Shown here: positions 31,175 through 42,999 of the stretch, in pieces
Position numbering within the stretch: the stretch's first letter is position 1
Layout: every line of letters starts with the position of its first letter
Origin: Rhynchosporium graminicola
Taxonomy: Eukaryota; Ascomycota; Leotiomycetes; Helotiales; Ploettnerulaceae
Length of the DNA stretch: 64,000 bases
Reading direction: 5' to 3'
Assembly (NCBI GenBank): GCA_900074885.1
Contig: FJUW01000011.1
Span: forward strand, 744,001 to 808,000
Program-made: the position numbers and the translations under genes
Notes under the pieces: model-generated
Told to the model about the DNA's origin: nothing
The model's database searches: none
The model's input: only the letters and a program-made list of their open reading frames with translations

Positions 31175-32806
31175 GGTACTGGCTTGAGGATATAGGATGG
31201 GCGAGAGTCGAAGATTGTTGCAGCACCGGAGATTGAATGTCCACTGCATGAGGAATTGCATTGTTTGGGATACATGGTATTGGCGTCTGGGGCATGAGGG
31301 GGAGGGAAAAGTCCTGCCAGTCGAACTTGCTGGCACGCTACTTCACGAAACAGTGGAAGACCTGGCCAGAAATGGGCATTGAGTATGGGAAGATACCCAG
31401 AAACTACTGATCATACGGCATATCAAACGGTATATCAAATGGGGTCTACCAATTGCAACTTTGAGCTGTCCTTCTATCCACACGTGGTTCTGTTTGCCGT
31501 GTCAATCCACACTTGCCGCCCTACTCTCGAGCTCAGCGTCTTCTAGCGACTCAACCACTTGCTGTGACTTGGATAATCGGCGACAAATTGGTGCCTCATG
31601 GAGGAGTCCCTGGTTCACTGTCCAGGAAGCAAGCCTCATAAGTAGAAAGGATGAGGCTAAGTAGAAAGGGTTGAAGAACGGCAAGCCCTATAGACGAGTC
31701 CTTAACCCACATTATCCATGCAGCAGGCCTCGTAAAAGAAATGGTTCCATGATGACAAGATTAGAGCACGTAATCAAATGCTATCTCTGTGTAGTAACTG
31801 GAGCAGGTGGATTGTTCTAAGTGTTGGAAGTACGTTTCCAATCGTGACGCGACATTTGTTTTTTATCGCAGTACAATTTTGAGAATATCAAGAAGATAAA
31901 AGACACCTTCCACCTCAAAACTTCGAATAATGAAAATCCTGATCAGACGCTACTCCAAGGAAGTTTGCATAGTTGAGAGACCATCGCAGAGACGGGTAAA
32001 TGTCACTCAGACTTGACGGTCGAGTGCAACGTCGCACATGCGCCTTCAATAGGGCTAAATCGAGGGAATCGAGCTCTGGCAATCTTCGGTCGACTCTTTT
32101 GGTTTGACACATACCCAGGTATTTAGTTAGATATCAAGACTTTGCCTGAGTCCAGGGAAAGCAACACATATCTTAGGCCAGTTCTTACTCCGACTCGTTC
32201 AGATCAATCTGTTTGAGGAGATCAAATTCCTGCTGTTGAGCAAACTTTTTTATTCCGGACTATGACGAATACGATCGTTTCTTTATCGGGACTTACGATC
32301 CTACAAAATCACTCGCTCCCTTCACACGCCCGAAAGTTATCTAGCACGTACTCAAGCCCGATATAATTGTACTCAGCGCTGATGTCAATCAAAGCCAGTC
32401 TATCACCCGCCAGATGCAATTTATCCGAACCATTAGCTTTTTTTCTTTAGACCTTCACTTGAGTGATTTGAAGAAACAGACAGAGTTCGATAGCCGTAAG
32501 AAGTAAAGGAGTATATTGTTCACTCTAGATATTCGACATGCTCGGGTATTTTTGAGGAGCTCTCTTCGGATACCCTAACCGCTTCTGTACTAGCTCCACC
32601 ATCTACTAACTAATATGGTTGCAGTCGCTCGCTACACGCTCGCTTACTAAAGTAAATAAAAGCATGCCCATCTCAGACAAATGATATGCCTTTCCTTCCC
32701 CAGCCTAATTCACAAAAGCCCTTAGTTTCCATCTTACTTCGATCCGTTTTCTATCTGAGGGCTTGAAATCAGTACGGAATAGACACGGTCCGCTCTCCCA
32801 CATGTA
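31175..32806. other. Intergenic, no gene seen
   Basis: No ORF above about 67 codons with recognisable content. 32545-32625 resembles 5560-5640 (see there). Confidence 0.5.
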
Positions 32807-33008
32807 CGGAGGCACAGCGGTAAAGTGTTGTCACAGAGCTAGCAGGGGTGGATTTACTATACATGGCAATAACCAGGGTCTAGATCCGTCTATAGCCAGG
32901 CAGAAATTACCCATGTAGTTAAGGGGGAGTCAGTAGATTCTAGTGATTTACAGTAAAGTCTTCTAGCCCCTGCTAGCCCTATGAAACCGCTCAGCCGCTG
33001 TACCTCTG
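32807..33008. mobile_element. MITE of Tc1/mariner type, copy B (202 bp)
   Basis: Left end CGGAGGCACAGCGGTAAAGTG, right end read inward CAGAGGTACAGCGG, both matching copy A, with a GCTAGCAGGGG subterminal block mirrored at the other end. TA flanks at 32805-32806 and 33009-33010. The interior differs from copy A, so the two share mainly their termini. Confidence 0.75.
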
Positions 33009-35687
33009 TATGAACCCATGCGCATGCAACCGGGTCTTTTTATCTGTCTCTGCACCATGAGAGTATATACCCATTCCAAAAAACCATTGATCTTAGTGTT
33101 ATTCCCTTGATGAAGAGGAAGTTTCAAGGATAAGGCACTTTCGTGGGGGGATACTTGTTAGAGAGTCTTCTTAACAGAAGTCCAGCTCTATACTTGAAAT
33201 TGGCCTTGAATCCGAGTTAGTAGAAAATTGGGATCCCTTTGCGGAAGTCTCCGTATAGATGAGGAACGGTTTTCAAACGGTGGCACTAATAAGATATGAC
33301 CAACTGGTAGCTTTACAACAAGGACAGGTCGACAGAATCTTCATCATATAAGAAGGTACTACATAAGTAACGATGATTACGGTACAAAGCTTGTGATCAT
33401 GAAGATAGATGGAGAGGGCAGTTACCAGTTTCTCGTTCTGGCGACGGCTAAAATCGCCGGCGTCAACGGACGTGAGAACTGACTACCTCGCTGGAACCGA
33501 CCGGACAAAATCAAATGCAAAAGATCGCATGAAGGTGACGTCGGAGAAAGGCTTTCAGAGGTAATAAGTCTAGCAGCCGAAATGAGTCTCCCGGTTCTCA
33601 GAAGACAGAGCGATAGGCATGAGGCGAGCGTTTGATGGCTGTCTGAAAGGTGGCTTTGTTATCCCTGGAAAGCGACTTCCAAACGGCTTCCGAATGGAAA
33701 CTGGCCTGCACGCCTGTAGCTCGATATGAAAAAAGGATTCTGAAGTTAACAAGTCTGCCACAAATCTATGGCAGGTATCAAAGGGAGGAAAGATAGCGCT
33801 GAATCACAGAATCGCTCATCCAGGAGCGGGCCAAGATCTCTTCCATTCCAGACAAGAATGAGCCAAAGTCTACTGGTGGGCAGCGTTTGATCTGTCCCCG
33901 GAGTCTAAAACAAGTACTCTTGAAGATTCTTAGTCGTATCCACGCATCTTCACTACAAATGATGCGTACCACCTCCACCCTCTTCGCTAAGGCGAAGGTT
34001 TGAATGTCTTTACCCAAGACTCCTGTATTCTTACACAGAAGCTTGCGTACTCGATATCTGGCTTAGGAGCAGATTAGTATCTCGTGTTAACAAGCTATGA
34101 ACAAGAAGAATTGCTAAACTCGTGAAATATGATTGTAGTTTCCAGCCCGATCAGTGTAAACTAGCGGCGCTCGATCTGTTCGGTGAAATTAGTGTGCCGT
34201 ATAAACACGCTTCTGTAGACTTGGAATACTCCCCAGGAGACGAAATGATGAGTTCGAATCTTCGATTCTGTATTCGAGGTGGAATGCGGAATAAAAATAT
34301 ACATTGGGCTTGAAAGTACGGTTCTGAGAGGAATTTCCGTGTGATTCGTGAACGCCATGAGAAGCTGTTTGGTATCGACATTTTCCCTTTGTCTTAAGTT
34401 CTGCGAACTATAAGATGATTTAAAGGAGCCCATCCATATCGCATAGCAGAGGTCTGGCAAGACGTCTGCACTGGTTGCAGGTGTTGGTTATTGGTGCCGC
34501 GAGCGAATGCTGTTTACAGTCAGTCATAGGTGCAAAAATCATTCATGGTCTCGAAAATCTGGTTTGGCCAGGTCAATATTGAAGTGATGTAAGGCTTCGT
34601 TTCTCAGCAGTCGCGCATTTCTTGCTCTACAAGGCGCAATACTACAGCATTCTAGTGAGTAAAGGCGAGAGACGATCCATCCTCGCTGGAAATAAATGTG
34701 GATAGTCACATTTGTAGCAGCCAGCAAGCGAACTGGCTTCTGGCCGTGGTCATGGATCAAATTGCGACTATTGCGATGAGTTGCTGTGGGTTGTTAACTT
34801 TGGGCAAGAGCAGTCACGTCACGATTGATCGTGACTAAGGATCTGTCGCATCCCCTCGCTAAAATCGCCCGTCACACTTGCCTGCCTCCCCTCCTTTCTT
34901 CAATCATAATAAAGATCACTGCTCAAAAAGAAAAAGGGTGTTCTCAGATCATTAAAGTAACGCCTTGCATTTACGAGGAAAAGGATAGATGTGTTAGAAG
35001 GGATCTGACAAACTTCCGATCCAACTTCAAAAATGTCAGGCAAATAAAAGAATCTATCGCAAATTGAGTGGGTGCCTTGGATTCGAACCAAGCTACTTGG
35101 AGACGATCCCCCGATTCTTTTCTTTTGGAAATCCTCGAGAGATCCGAAGTCCACGCTGGACCATTTCAGCAGACACCGAAGAACAAGAGTGTTAATTTAA
35201 TATATGAGGAGCGATGTAGCGAAAGTAGGGCTCGATTCACTGACCGGTGCTATCCAAAATCTGAATACTGGTTCAACGGTAGAGGTCTTCATTCTTGCAC
35301 TCAGCCCAATGCAGGCATCCAAAATAAGCTATCGAAGACGAAATAAACCGGAGTATCTCAGAATCGATACAGATGGCTTCGATGACAGAAGAACGTAAAA
35401 TTAACCATTTTGCAACAGCCTCACTGCCGCACATCCTATTCACGCCGGAATATTCTGGCAAACACTAAGAGTGAAGCGTTCTATGCCACTCTATCCTTCC
35501 AGTGTAGCTCGAGTCCGATAAGCCAGCAGCCTACCACGACCTTGTTCTCCAGAACACACACAATGTCCAATATCTGCAGACTCCACCCCACGGGCGATGC
35601 TCGTCCTCGAGGAACAGGCTCAAATCTTACAATCGAGAAAAGTGAAATCAGAGGACAGACTTCACTTACATATTTCAAGACTGAGTA
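33009..35687. other. Gene-poor region with weak coding traces
   Basis: Minus-strand frames at 33778-34017 and 33570-33761 have a protein-like look (FRLRGQIKRCPPVDFGSFLS) but lie in different frames with stops between and match nothing I know. Other ORFs to about 100 codons at 34120-35680 overlap on both strands. No gene is called. Confidence 0.4.
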
Positions 35688-37351
35688 TCACAATTCCTTC
35701 TTCGAGTGAATCTCCCGTTTGCCTCCGCTATCAACACTTCTCAATCGGAACATCTCAGCAGAATGCTTGTTCACCTTTGCGGCCCAACTGCCCCCAGCAG
35801 CGATTTCACCAATCTTCTTACCCAGCAATCTCGAGTCGTTATTCTTCAGATCCTCCTTGTATGAATGCTCAGTTCCATTGTATACTTTGGCGTCCTTGAA
35901 CAACTTCTCTGGCTCGGCTGTCTACGCATCGAGGATCTTCTTCGCGACACGTTATCCATCCTTTTGGCCCAGAGATCATACACTTCCCACTCTTCTTTCA
36001 CTTGAGGAGCAGAACCTTCTGGTCTGTCGTGAGTGAAGATCTCTTCAAGGCTTGCGCTAATCTTCGTATCCTTTCCTCCGGCATTCAGAAGAAACACAAT
36101 TTGGTCACCGCCGTAGAGGGTGCCGGTCCATACTTGGATAGAACTCAGGCCGAATATGTCTGGAGCGGCGTCTTTCTCGTGGTGGACAAGGTACACAGAT
36201 CGGCCTTTAGGGTCTTGATTGACTGCGATGGCTGCTGGGTGGTTGAGGATCGATAACGCTGTTGGGGAGAGAGTATGAAGGTCGTCGCCCATCAGAAGGG
36301 GTGATTTCAATGCTGCCTAGAGGGAGAAATGAGCTCGCTCCTACAAATTGTTAGATCGACCTCAACAAGCTATAGTCCAAGCAACTTGTCGTCGGTCATT
36401 CCGCTCTTACCGACTTCTAACATGTCAAGGTCATTCTATCCACCCGGCTGACTTCTATCCGGAAAAGCTTCTGCTTTGTTCAGGATATTCATCACCGAAC
36501 AGTGAGAGCCTGGTGCGATACAATGTGGGCCCGTGAGACCGGTACAAGCACAGATTCTCGAGAAAGAGTCGAAGATGTCCCTAGACATTCCCCATGAATT
36601 CGCAATCGACATTCCTACCACATACAGTTAGCGATCATCATTTTGGATTAGGCCAAGGGACACTAGCCGTGTGACTCTAATCCTCACCTCAACTACATAT
36701 TGAGTAGAGCATAGATCTGCCTGTTGCGTTCAAAAGCGTCGGCCATCACTTTTTATCTGTCGAAGGATATCTTGGGAGTACCGAAGCGACCCATGTGGTA
36801 GCAGTTGTCAGATTTCAGGTAACCTGCGCCCCATGCGGCGAAGCTGTTTGCGTCGTTCGTTTCGTAGTCCAACAACCCAGCTATTTTTTACGTTAGGCGA
36901 GCTGTGACTTGTGTGAGAAAATTATGTGACATGCCATAGCGAGCACATGTCATCTCCCTAGGACTCGAATACATCCCAAACGACATCCCTTGACGATGTT
37001 GAACATCATTAGAAACGGCATTCTTCCCGCTCGGCAACTTCTTCGTATCAACAACCAGATTATCCTTCTCATCTCGGCCTGAAGACCAGCAGTCATCTAG
37101 GACCACATGGTTGTAGCCTACATCACGGAGACCTGAGGTTACAAGTGTCTTTGAGGTATAGAGAAGGTGCAATTCGGAGACATCGCAACCGGGAGCATTC
37201 TAGTTGTTCTGGCGCGGAGTGAGATACCATATTCCAAGCTTGCATTGTACAAACCCATCACATTTAAGGGGTTCTTGCAAGCCCATTATTAACAGCTATA
37301 GCTATGTCCTGACAAGACAGCCAGAAGAATAGCAATCTGCATGCCAGCCAT
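35688..37351 (-). pseudogene. GH27 alpha-galactosidase, inactivated
   Basis: Secreted alpha-galactosidases release terminal alpha-1,6-galactose from raffinose-type sugars and galactomannan. The family can be followed from end to end: signal peptide from the ATG at 37351 (MAGMQIAILLAVLSG), NNGLARTP in another frame, HVVLDDCWSSGRD near 37090, YLKSDNCYHMGRFG near 36810 (nucleophile Asp present), GG-stop-NDLDMLEVG near 36430 (acid/base region; the Trp codon TGG is TAG), AVNQDPKGRSVYLVHH near 36220 and the C-terminal KHSAEMFRLR near 35740. At least four frame changes and several stops separate these blocks; short introns cannot account for the TAG in the active-site motif or the break straight after the signal peptide. 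The TGG-to-TAG change is C-to-T in a CpA context on the other strand, as in RIP. It lies next to a sugar permease of likely related substrate range. Confidence 0.88.
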
Positions 37352-38880
37352 GATTCCGACGTATAGGAAGGGAGAATTAGAGGAGAGAATATCGGATGAT
37401 TATGTTGTTACCGTCGCGTTACGATTGAAGCCTTCCAAATCCGAGTCAAATTATTGTAATAGGGAAGTGGCTTCGGCCATGAGAACCTATGAGGATTGAG
37501 GATTGAAGTATGATTCTGGAAGTGGAACACCATGGAGAGTTCCCCACCTCACCATAATGCTGGTGCCGCATTTTCCAGAGATTCCGAGTAGAACATCTGA
37601 TTGACTTCATGGCACTGCGCGGGATTGAAGACATGCTCAAGCGGGTCTGCTTCTGCAATTGGTTTGCTGTAATGAGTGTAACATGAACAGTGGTCGTGAT
37701 GCTTAGTTTTCGAGTTAGCTCAAGAGGGATTGAAATCCGCCTATGGATCGGCTTGACAGGATAAGCATCCTTGTCCTAGTGGCCTCACGGCGTGGCAGTT
37801 TAGCTCTCCGAGACTTGGCAAATCCATGCTCAGCGAAGTGATTTAGATAGACCCTTTCTGTTTTCCACTGGCCATCACCATCAACTGCGGTGGACCTGAG
37901 GGGAGTACGAAACTGACGATGACTGTTACCTACATAACAAAGTTGCTGTTGATTATACGCCTTCATCATTTGACTTCAGGCGATGTCCTGTCATTCCTGG
38001 CGATTTAACATCGGTTCATCACTTGTTCGTTGCTCCTCTCTATCCAGCCCAAACAAAGCCGCCTCAAGAGTAAGGAGATTGATTTAGACTCTATCTGAAC
38101 CTCATGTATTCTGTATTGGAGTTGACTCCTATTGACCAGTTCACTAACTTGAACAGATCAGGGGAGTCGGAAAAGGATAAACCCCGCAAACAAGCGATCC
38201 GATCATACATACCACCTACAGTAGCGGCGGAATTGAGGCGGGATTGAACTCTGCACTCAAAGGCAATGTGATGATATATATATATGATTGGTCAATTCCT
38301 GAGCACATGAGCAAATTTATTAACGTCGCCACGAACCTGCAACTTGCGGGAAACTGGCGGAAATGGCGCTGCTCTACTAAGTATTTCCCCATCATAGTAA
38401 GTATGCCCTATTCATTCATGCCACGTAATTGGAGGCTGGTGAGAGTAGAAGTACACTGACAAGGTACAGGCACACACTTGAACGATGTTGGGCTTAGTAA
38501 GAATCCAGAAAACCTTAATCATGAGCCATCCCGCATCTCCATTTGCCCCGGATTCTTGACTCAAGCACACCATCTGACATATGAGACGGATAGATGCTCG
38601 TATGGAGACTATGGACCCCGCCTGCTTGCTGAAGCGGGGAAATAGCGCCGCTGAAGTCCTGGACCATGGACCAAACGCCCCGAAGAAAACATGACAATGC
38701 ATCCAACATTATTCAACTTGAAAACCTCGGAATACTCCCGGTGAGGACCTATGGGCACATATATAATAAGACGTTCATCGCACACTCCGAATGTTTCTCA
38801 TCAGCATTTTTTCGGCATCCTTGCTTTGCATGCTCCTTAGCATCACTTGAGTCAACTTCTGGTCTAACTCGATATCCATC
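37352..38880. other. Intergenic between alpha-galactosidase relic and sugar permease
   Basis: Minus-strand traces at 37660-37430 read FNPAQCHEVNQMFYSESLEN before a TGA and continue briefly, and 37969-37715 has an 84-codon ORF; neither is recognised. The last 700 bp form the permease promoter, with a TA-rich ATATATATATA element at 38274-38284 and several CGG/CCG triplets (38170-38240) of the kind bound by Zn2Cys6 regulators; no defined operator can be named. Confidence 0.4.
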
Positions 38881-40644
38881 ATGGAGAAGAACACCAAGGA
38901 CATGACCCAGGAGGTCACTCCATCTCGACTGGAGAATGAAGACCACAGCCTCAAACTGAAGATGCAAGGTTCTGAGCTCAATACTGCTGCACTCGAAGGA
39001 ACAATCATAGAGCACGAGCTCTCACCACTCGAGGCTATCAAAGCCTACCCTACCGCGATCTTCTGGGCCCTCATGGTCTCCATGTGTGTGATCATGGAAG
39101 GCTACGATACGATTTTGATTGGAAACTTCTACGCATATCCTGAGTTTGCGAAGAAATACGGAACCTTCTTCCCGGGTGTCGGATATCAGTTGACAGCACC
39201 ATGGCAAGCTGGATTAGGAAATGCTTCGGGCATTGGAGCATTCTTCGGTGCTCTGCTCAATGGATACTTGGTCACCAAATTTGGTGTGAAGAGAGTCATC
39301 GTTGGATCCCTCATCTTCCTCTCGGCAAATTTGTTCATAGTCTTCTTTGCGCCAAATATTCAGGTATTATTGGTGGGACAGATGATCTGTGGTGAGTACT
39401 TCTGGGATCTATCTGTGACATTGCGTACGTGCATACTGATATTTATCTAGGTCTCCCATGGGGTGTTTTTGCAACCATAGCTCCAGCTTATGCCTCTGAA
39501 GTCCTCCCCCTCTCGCTTCGAGTCTACCTCACCAGTTACACCAACATGTGCTTCATCATAGGTCAATTGATCGCGGCAGGCGTTCTTGCAGGTCTCGTAG
39601 ACGTACATAGCCAATGGGCATTCAAGATCCCTTTCGGTAAGCTTCTGCACTCGAGAGTTAAAGACTTGTGCTGACGCATCAACAGCAATCCAATGGGTTT
39701 GGCCTGCCTTCCTCATTCCTCTGTTATGCTTCGCTCCAGAGTCTCCTTGGCATTTAGTTCGTGTCGGACGCCTCGAAGAAGCTGAAAGATCTCTCAAGCG
39801 CCTTGTCCGCAAATCTTCCGGGATCCAGACGAAGACCCTTCTAGCTGCCATCGTCCACACCAACGACCTCGAACAAGAACTCGAGACTGGCACATCATAT
39901 AAAGACTGTTTCACAGGAAACGAACTCCGGCGTACGGAAATCTCATGTATGGCCTTCGCAGGTCAAATTCTCTCCGGTTCGACGTTTGCATATAATTCTA
40001 CCTACTTCTTCCAACAGGTCGGACTCAATACGAATACAACTTACAAGCTCAATGTTGGTGGGACGGGTATGGCTCTGTTTGGTACTCTTGTGTCCTGGTT
40101 CCTCGTCATACCTCATTTTGGTCGCCGCAAGATCTACCTCTGTGGTATGTCCGTAATGGCAAGCACTCTCTACGTGATTGGCATTCTCAACACAAAGACC
40201 TCGATCTCCGGCGTAGGCATGTCCCAAGCTGTATTGACTCTTGTCTGGACATTCATCTTCCAACTTTCCGTCGGACAACTTGGATGGGCGCTCCCCGCGG
40301 AAATGGGCTCTACTCGACTTCGACAAAAGACGATCTGCCTAGCCAGAAACTCGTACTATATCGTCAGCGTCATTTCTAACGTCTTGCAGCCATACTTCAT
40401 GAACCCTACCGAATGGAATTTAAGAGGATACACGGGCTTCATCTGGGGCACTACAGCTTTCCTTACCTTTGCTTGGGCCTTCTTCCGCCTTCCTGAGAGT
40501 GGAGGACGTACGTTCGAGGAGATGGATATCTTGTTTGCTGAGAAGATTTCAGCGAGAAAATTTGCCAAGACGGACCTTGAGATATACCGAGGACAGGGTG
40601 TGGAAGAAGTGGCAAGGAAGGTCGCCGTGGTACATGTGGAGTGA
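38881..40644 (+). CDS. MFS sugar transporter, alpha-glucoside/MAL type
   Basis: Three exons, 38881-39391, 39451-39636 and 39686-40644 (introns 59 and 49 nt, GTGAGT and GTAAGC donors), encode 551 residues. Belongs to the fungal sugar-porter family nearest the maltose/general alpha-glucoside proton symporters: an N-terminal cytosolic part with conserved ELSPLEAIKAYPTAIFWAL, 12 predicted membrane segments, the first-half loop LVTKFGVKRVIVGSL, the cytoplasmic PESPWHLVRVGRLEEAERSL at mid-protein, HFGRRKIYLCG in the second half, and the C-terminal LPESGGRTFEEMDILF. It would import an alpha-linked di- or trisaccharide with protons at the plasma membrane. The nearby alpha-galactosidase relic suggests melibiose or raffinose as an ancestral substrate, which is inference. 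All frames are intact, unlike its neighbour. Confidence 0.93.
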
Positions 40645-40721
40645 GGATACCTAATTCCGAGTAGACCTGCATAGATCGGGTTTTTGATAGGTATATAATA
40701 CCAACCTTTCGAGTCATCTAA

Positions 40722-40851
40722 TGTAATGGCACGTGATAGTCGGTTGTATATGTACGGTGTTAGGCGTGTTCAGCGTGCGCTGAATATTGTGATCTTTTGG
40801 TCCAGATGGCGTAGTTGTAGTTGGTGTGAGCCTAACCTCAACCCCGTTACA
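40722..40851 (+). mobile_element. TG...CA element, copy 3 (130 bp), downstream of the permease
   Basis: Same ends and internal motifs as the 125-bp copies, with a 6-bp internal duplication (GTAGTTGTAGTT) explaining the extra length (the A-box region is affected). Flanked by perfect 5-bp repeats TCTAA (40717-40721, 40852-40856). It starts 77 bp after the permease stop codon and so probably lies in or next to its 3' UTR. Confidence 0.85.
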
Positions 40852-40998
40852 TCTAACAAGAAGTATTTGGGTGTTGTCTGGTCGTAGAAGTTGACGTTCT
40901 TACCTATGGCAACTTGCTGTGGGGGCTAATACGTATATCGTCGCTGCATCTGCAGAAGCATCATTTGCGAGGATCCCTAATACTTACTTACTAGTTGC

Positions 40999-41180
40999 TG
41001 TAATAGGTCTGTGCGCCTAGTGCCTCCCACTCCTGTATTTCAGAATTAGAGAGGAAGGAAGAACCTTCTCTCCTTAGTAATTAGTTTCTATATTAACTAG
41101 ATTATTACTAGCGAACCTCAAGAAAATATTCTAATATTCTATTATACATATTTACCTTAGCGTACTAAGTGATTATTATA
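40999..41180 (+). repeat. 5' LTR of the outer retrotransposon
   Basis: 182 bp, TGTAATAGG start, ending TTATTATA where the 3' copy ends TTATTACA; the difference is a C-to-T change in CpA context. Confidence 0.92.
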
Positions 41181-41249
41181 TTCTAATTACTTTTACTTAA
41201 CGTTAGCTTAAATAATTATAATAGCTTAAAGCGGAGAATCCTCTACTAC

Positions 41250-42557
41250 GTTAACCCGACTTATACTCTAAGACGACTCTATTAGAGCTTAGATAATACC
41301 TAGCGATATACTAGTAGATAACCTTTTAGTTCTATAAGAGAAACTCTAATCGCTAAAGAAATAGAATAACGTCCTAGATAACCTTATAGTTAAGTACTAA
41401 TAAATGTTCAGTAAAGACCTTACTTAATACCCTCCGGAAGCTACTATAAGAGTATAACTCTACTAAGCTTATATATCCGAAGACTCTACCCTAAGTATAG
41501 AGAGAGATACTAGTCGATTAGTAGCTCCTGAAGAATTACTAATTCCTCGCTAGAATAAAAGTAAATATATAATTCTATCGGAATATAAGAGTAAGAGCTA
41601 AAGAGAGCTTACTAAGTATTTATAGGCTTATAACTAAGTCTTCGACTATAATACTAAAGGGTACCTAACTAATCTCGTCAAGATTAAATAAGTAGTAATA
41701 TTACTCTATAAGGAACTAGCGAATACCTAGGAAAAGTTTAGGAAGTATACTTTAGATACTTTTTATAAGATAACTTAGGAAAGTTATAAAGAGTTCCTAG
41801 CGAATCTCTAGTTACTCCTTATCTTACGAAAGGTAGCTAACTTATAGGACTATAAGAATACTCACTAGAGGCTAAGTTAACTAATTAAGAAGTTTATTAA
41901 TTATTAAGAAGAGAAAGAAGAATAACTTAAACCCTTTATCGAGCGTTAATTATAAGATATCTTATTTAATAAGATCTACCTAGAGATTCGCTAGAAAATC
42001 ATTAAGAATAGTTAAGCTAATAGACTTTAGACCTAAGACTAAGTTATTTCTACTATTACTCTTTAAGAGACTTATACTTTATTTAGAAGTACTAATAGTA
42101 ATAAAAGATAAAAGGAACTTAAAGAGTAGAAATATAAGGAGTTAAACGCGAAGAATAATAACTTATATAAGTACTAGCGAAGAACTAACGATTAATAAGA
42201 TAAGAGCTAATAAAGATAAGAAGAGAGAAGAGATCTAAATAGTATACTTATTAGGGATCGACTAATAAGATAAGATATCTCTAAGGTTTAGTACTACTCT
42301 TATAATAAATATAGATATATCTCTTCGAACTATCTAAAATTAAATACTAGCGATACTAAAGATAAACGCTAAGGAAAGCTATAACTCGTAGTATCTTCTA
42401 CGTCCGGACTGAGTTTACTAGATAATAAGATAGAAATCTAAATAAAGATTCTATCCTAAGATAAGTAGAAATCGATAACTACTCTTATTAATAATAAAGC
42501 AGAAGATAACTTTATATTAAGACTAGTTACTAAGGAATATAAGCTTGAACTTACTAG
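41250..42557 (+). pseudogene. gag and start of protease, outer retrotransposon
   Basis: Plus-strand frame with many TAG/TAA codons. Near 42285-42340 a CCHC zinc-knuckle layout can be recognised although its Cys and His codons have become Tyr codons (SYNKYRYISSNY), which fits TGT-to-TAT and CAC-to-TAT changes. A retroviral-type protease begins near 42480 (LI.NKAEDNFILRLVTKEY reading) and is cut at 42557 by the insertion of the next element; it resumes at 49112. Confidence 0.7.
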
Positions 42558-42792
42558 TGTGACGCTTGCTCTAGAAAGGTCTCAAAACTACCTGAGTAAT
42601 AAGACCTCATATTACTATGAATATGAAGTAGTAAGAATCACTTAAGAATCTATAACTAAGGAGTAAAGAAGTAGAGAGAGAATAGAAGTATATATATGAA
42701 AAGGGGCCCCTAAACTCTACTCGTGTAATCTCGCTTAGCAGTAAGTGTTTCCACTAATAGGAAGAGACCTCTAAACCTAACTAGTCGTTATA
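42558..42792 (-). repeat. LTR of nested element (3' LTR in element orientation)
   Basis: 235 bp; differs from its partner at 48872-49106 by scattered transitions only. Confidence 0.9.
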
Positions 42793-42999
42793 CTACCCCT
42801 CCCTCCGAAAAAAGCTCGCCCTCGAGCGTTAGTCTATCTCCTTATTACTATTAAGGTAGTCGTAATTATCAATTCTATCGTAGAAAGCTTTCAGCTAATT
42901 AGGTAGTCTAGCAGGAGGTCTAGCTTACATTAGGTTATTAAGGTGGAATTATTACAGCTTAGCGAGAGCGTATTTAACGTCTATAGCGTCGTACTATAT

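Noticed and set aside
35064..35130. tRNA-like B box (GGTTCGAATCC) on the minus strand
   Set aside because: A T-arm and part of an acceptor end can be drawn, but the anticodon arm does not pair and no matching 5' acceptor is present; at best a tRNA fragment or chance.
39447..40326. Minus-strand ORFs of 127-155 codons
   Set aside because: Antisense to the sugar permease exons, whose reading is unambiguous.
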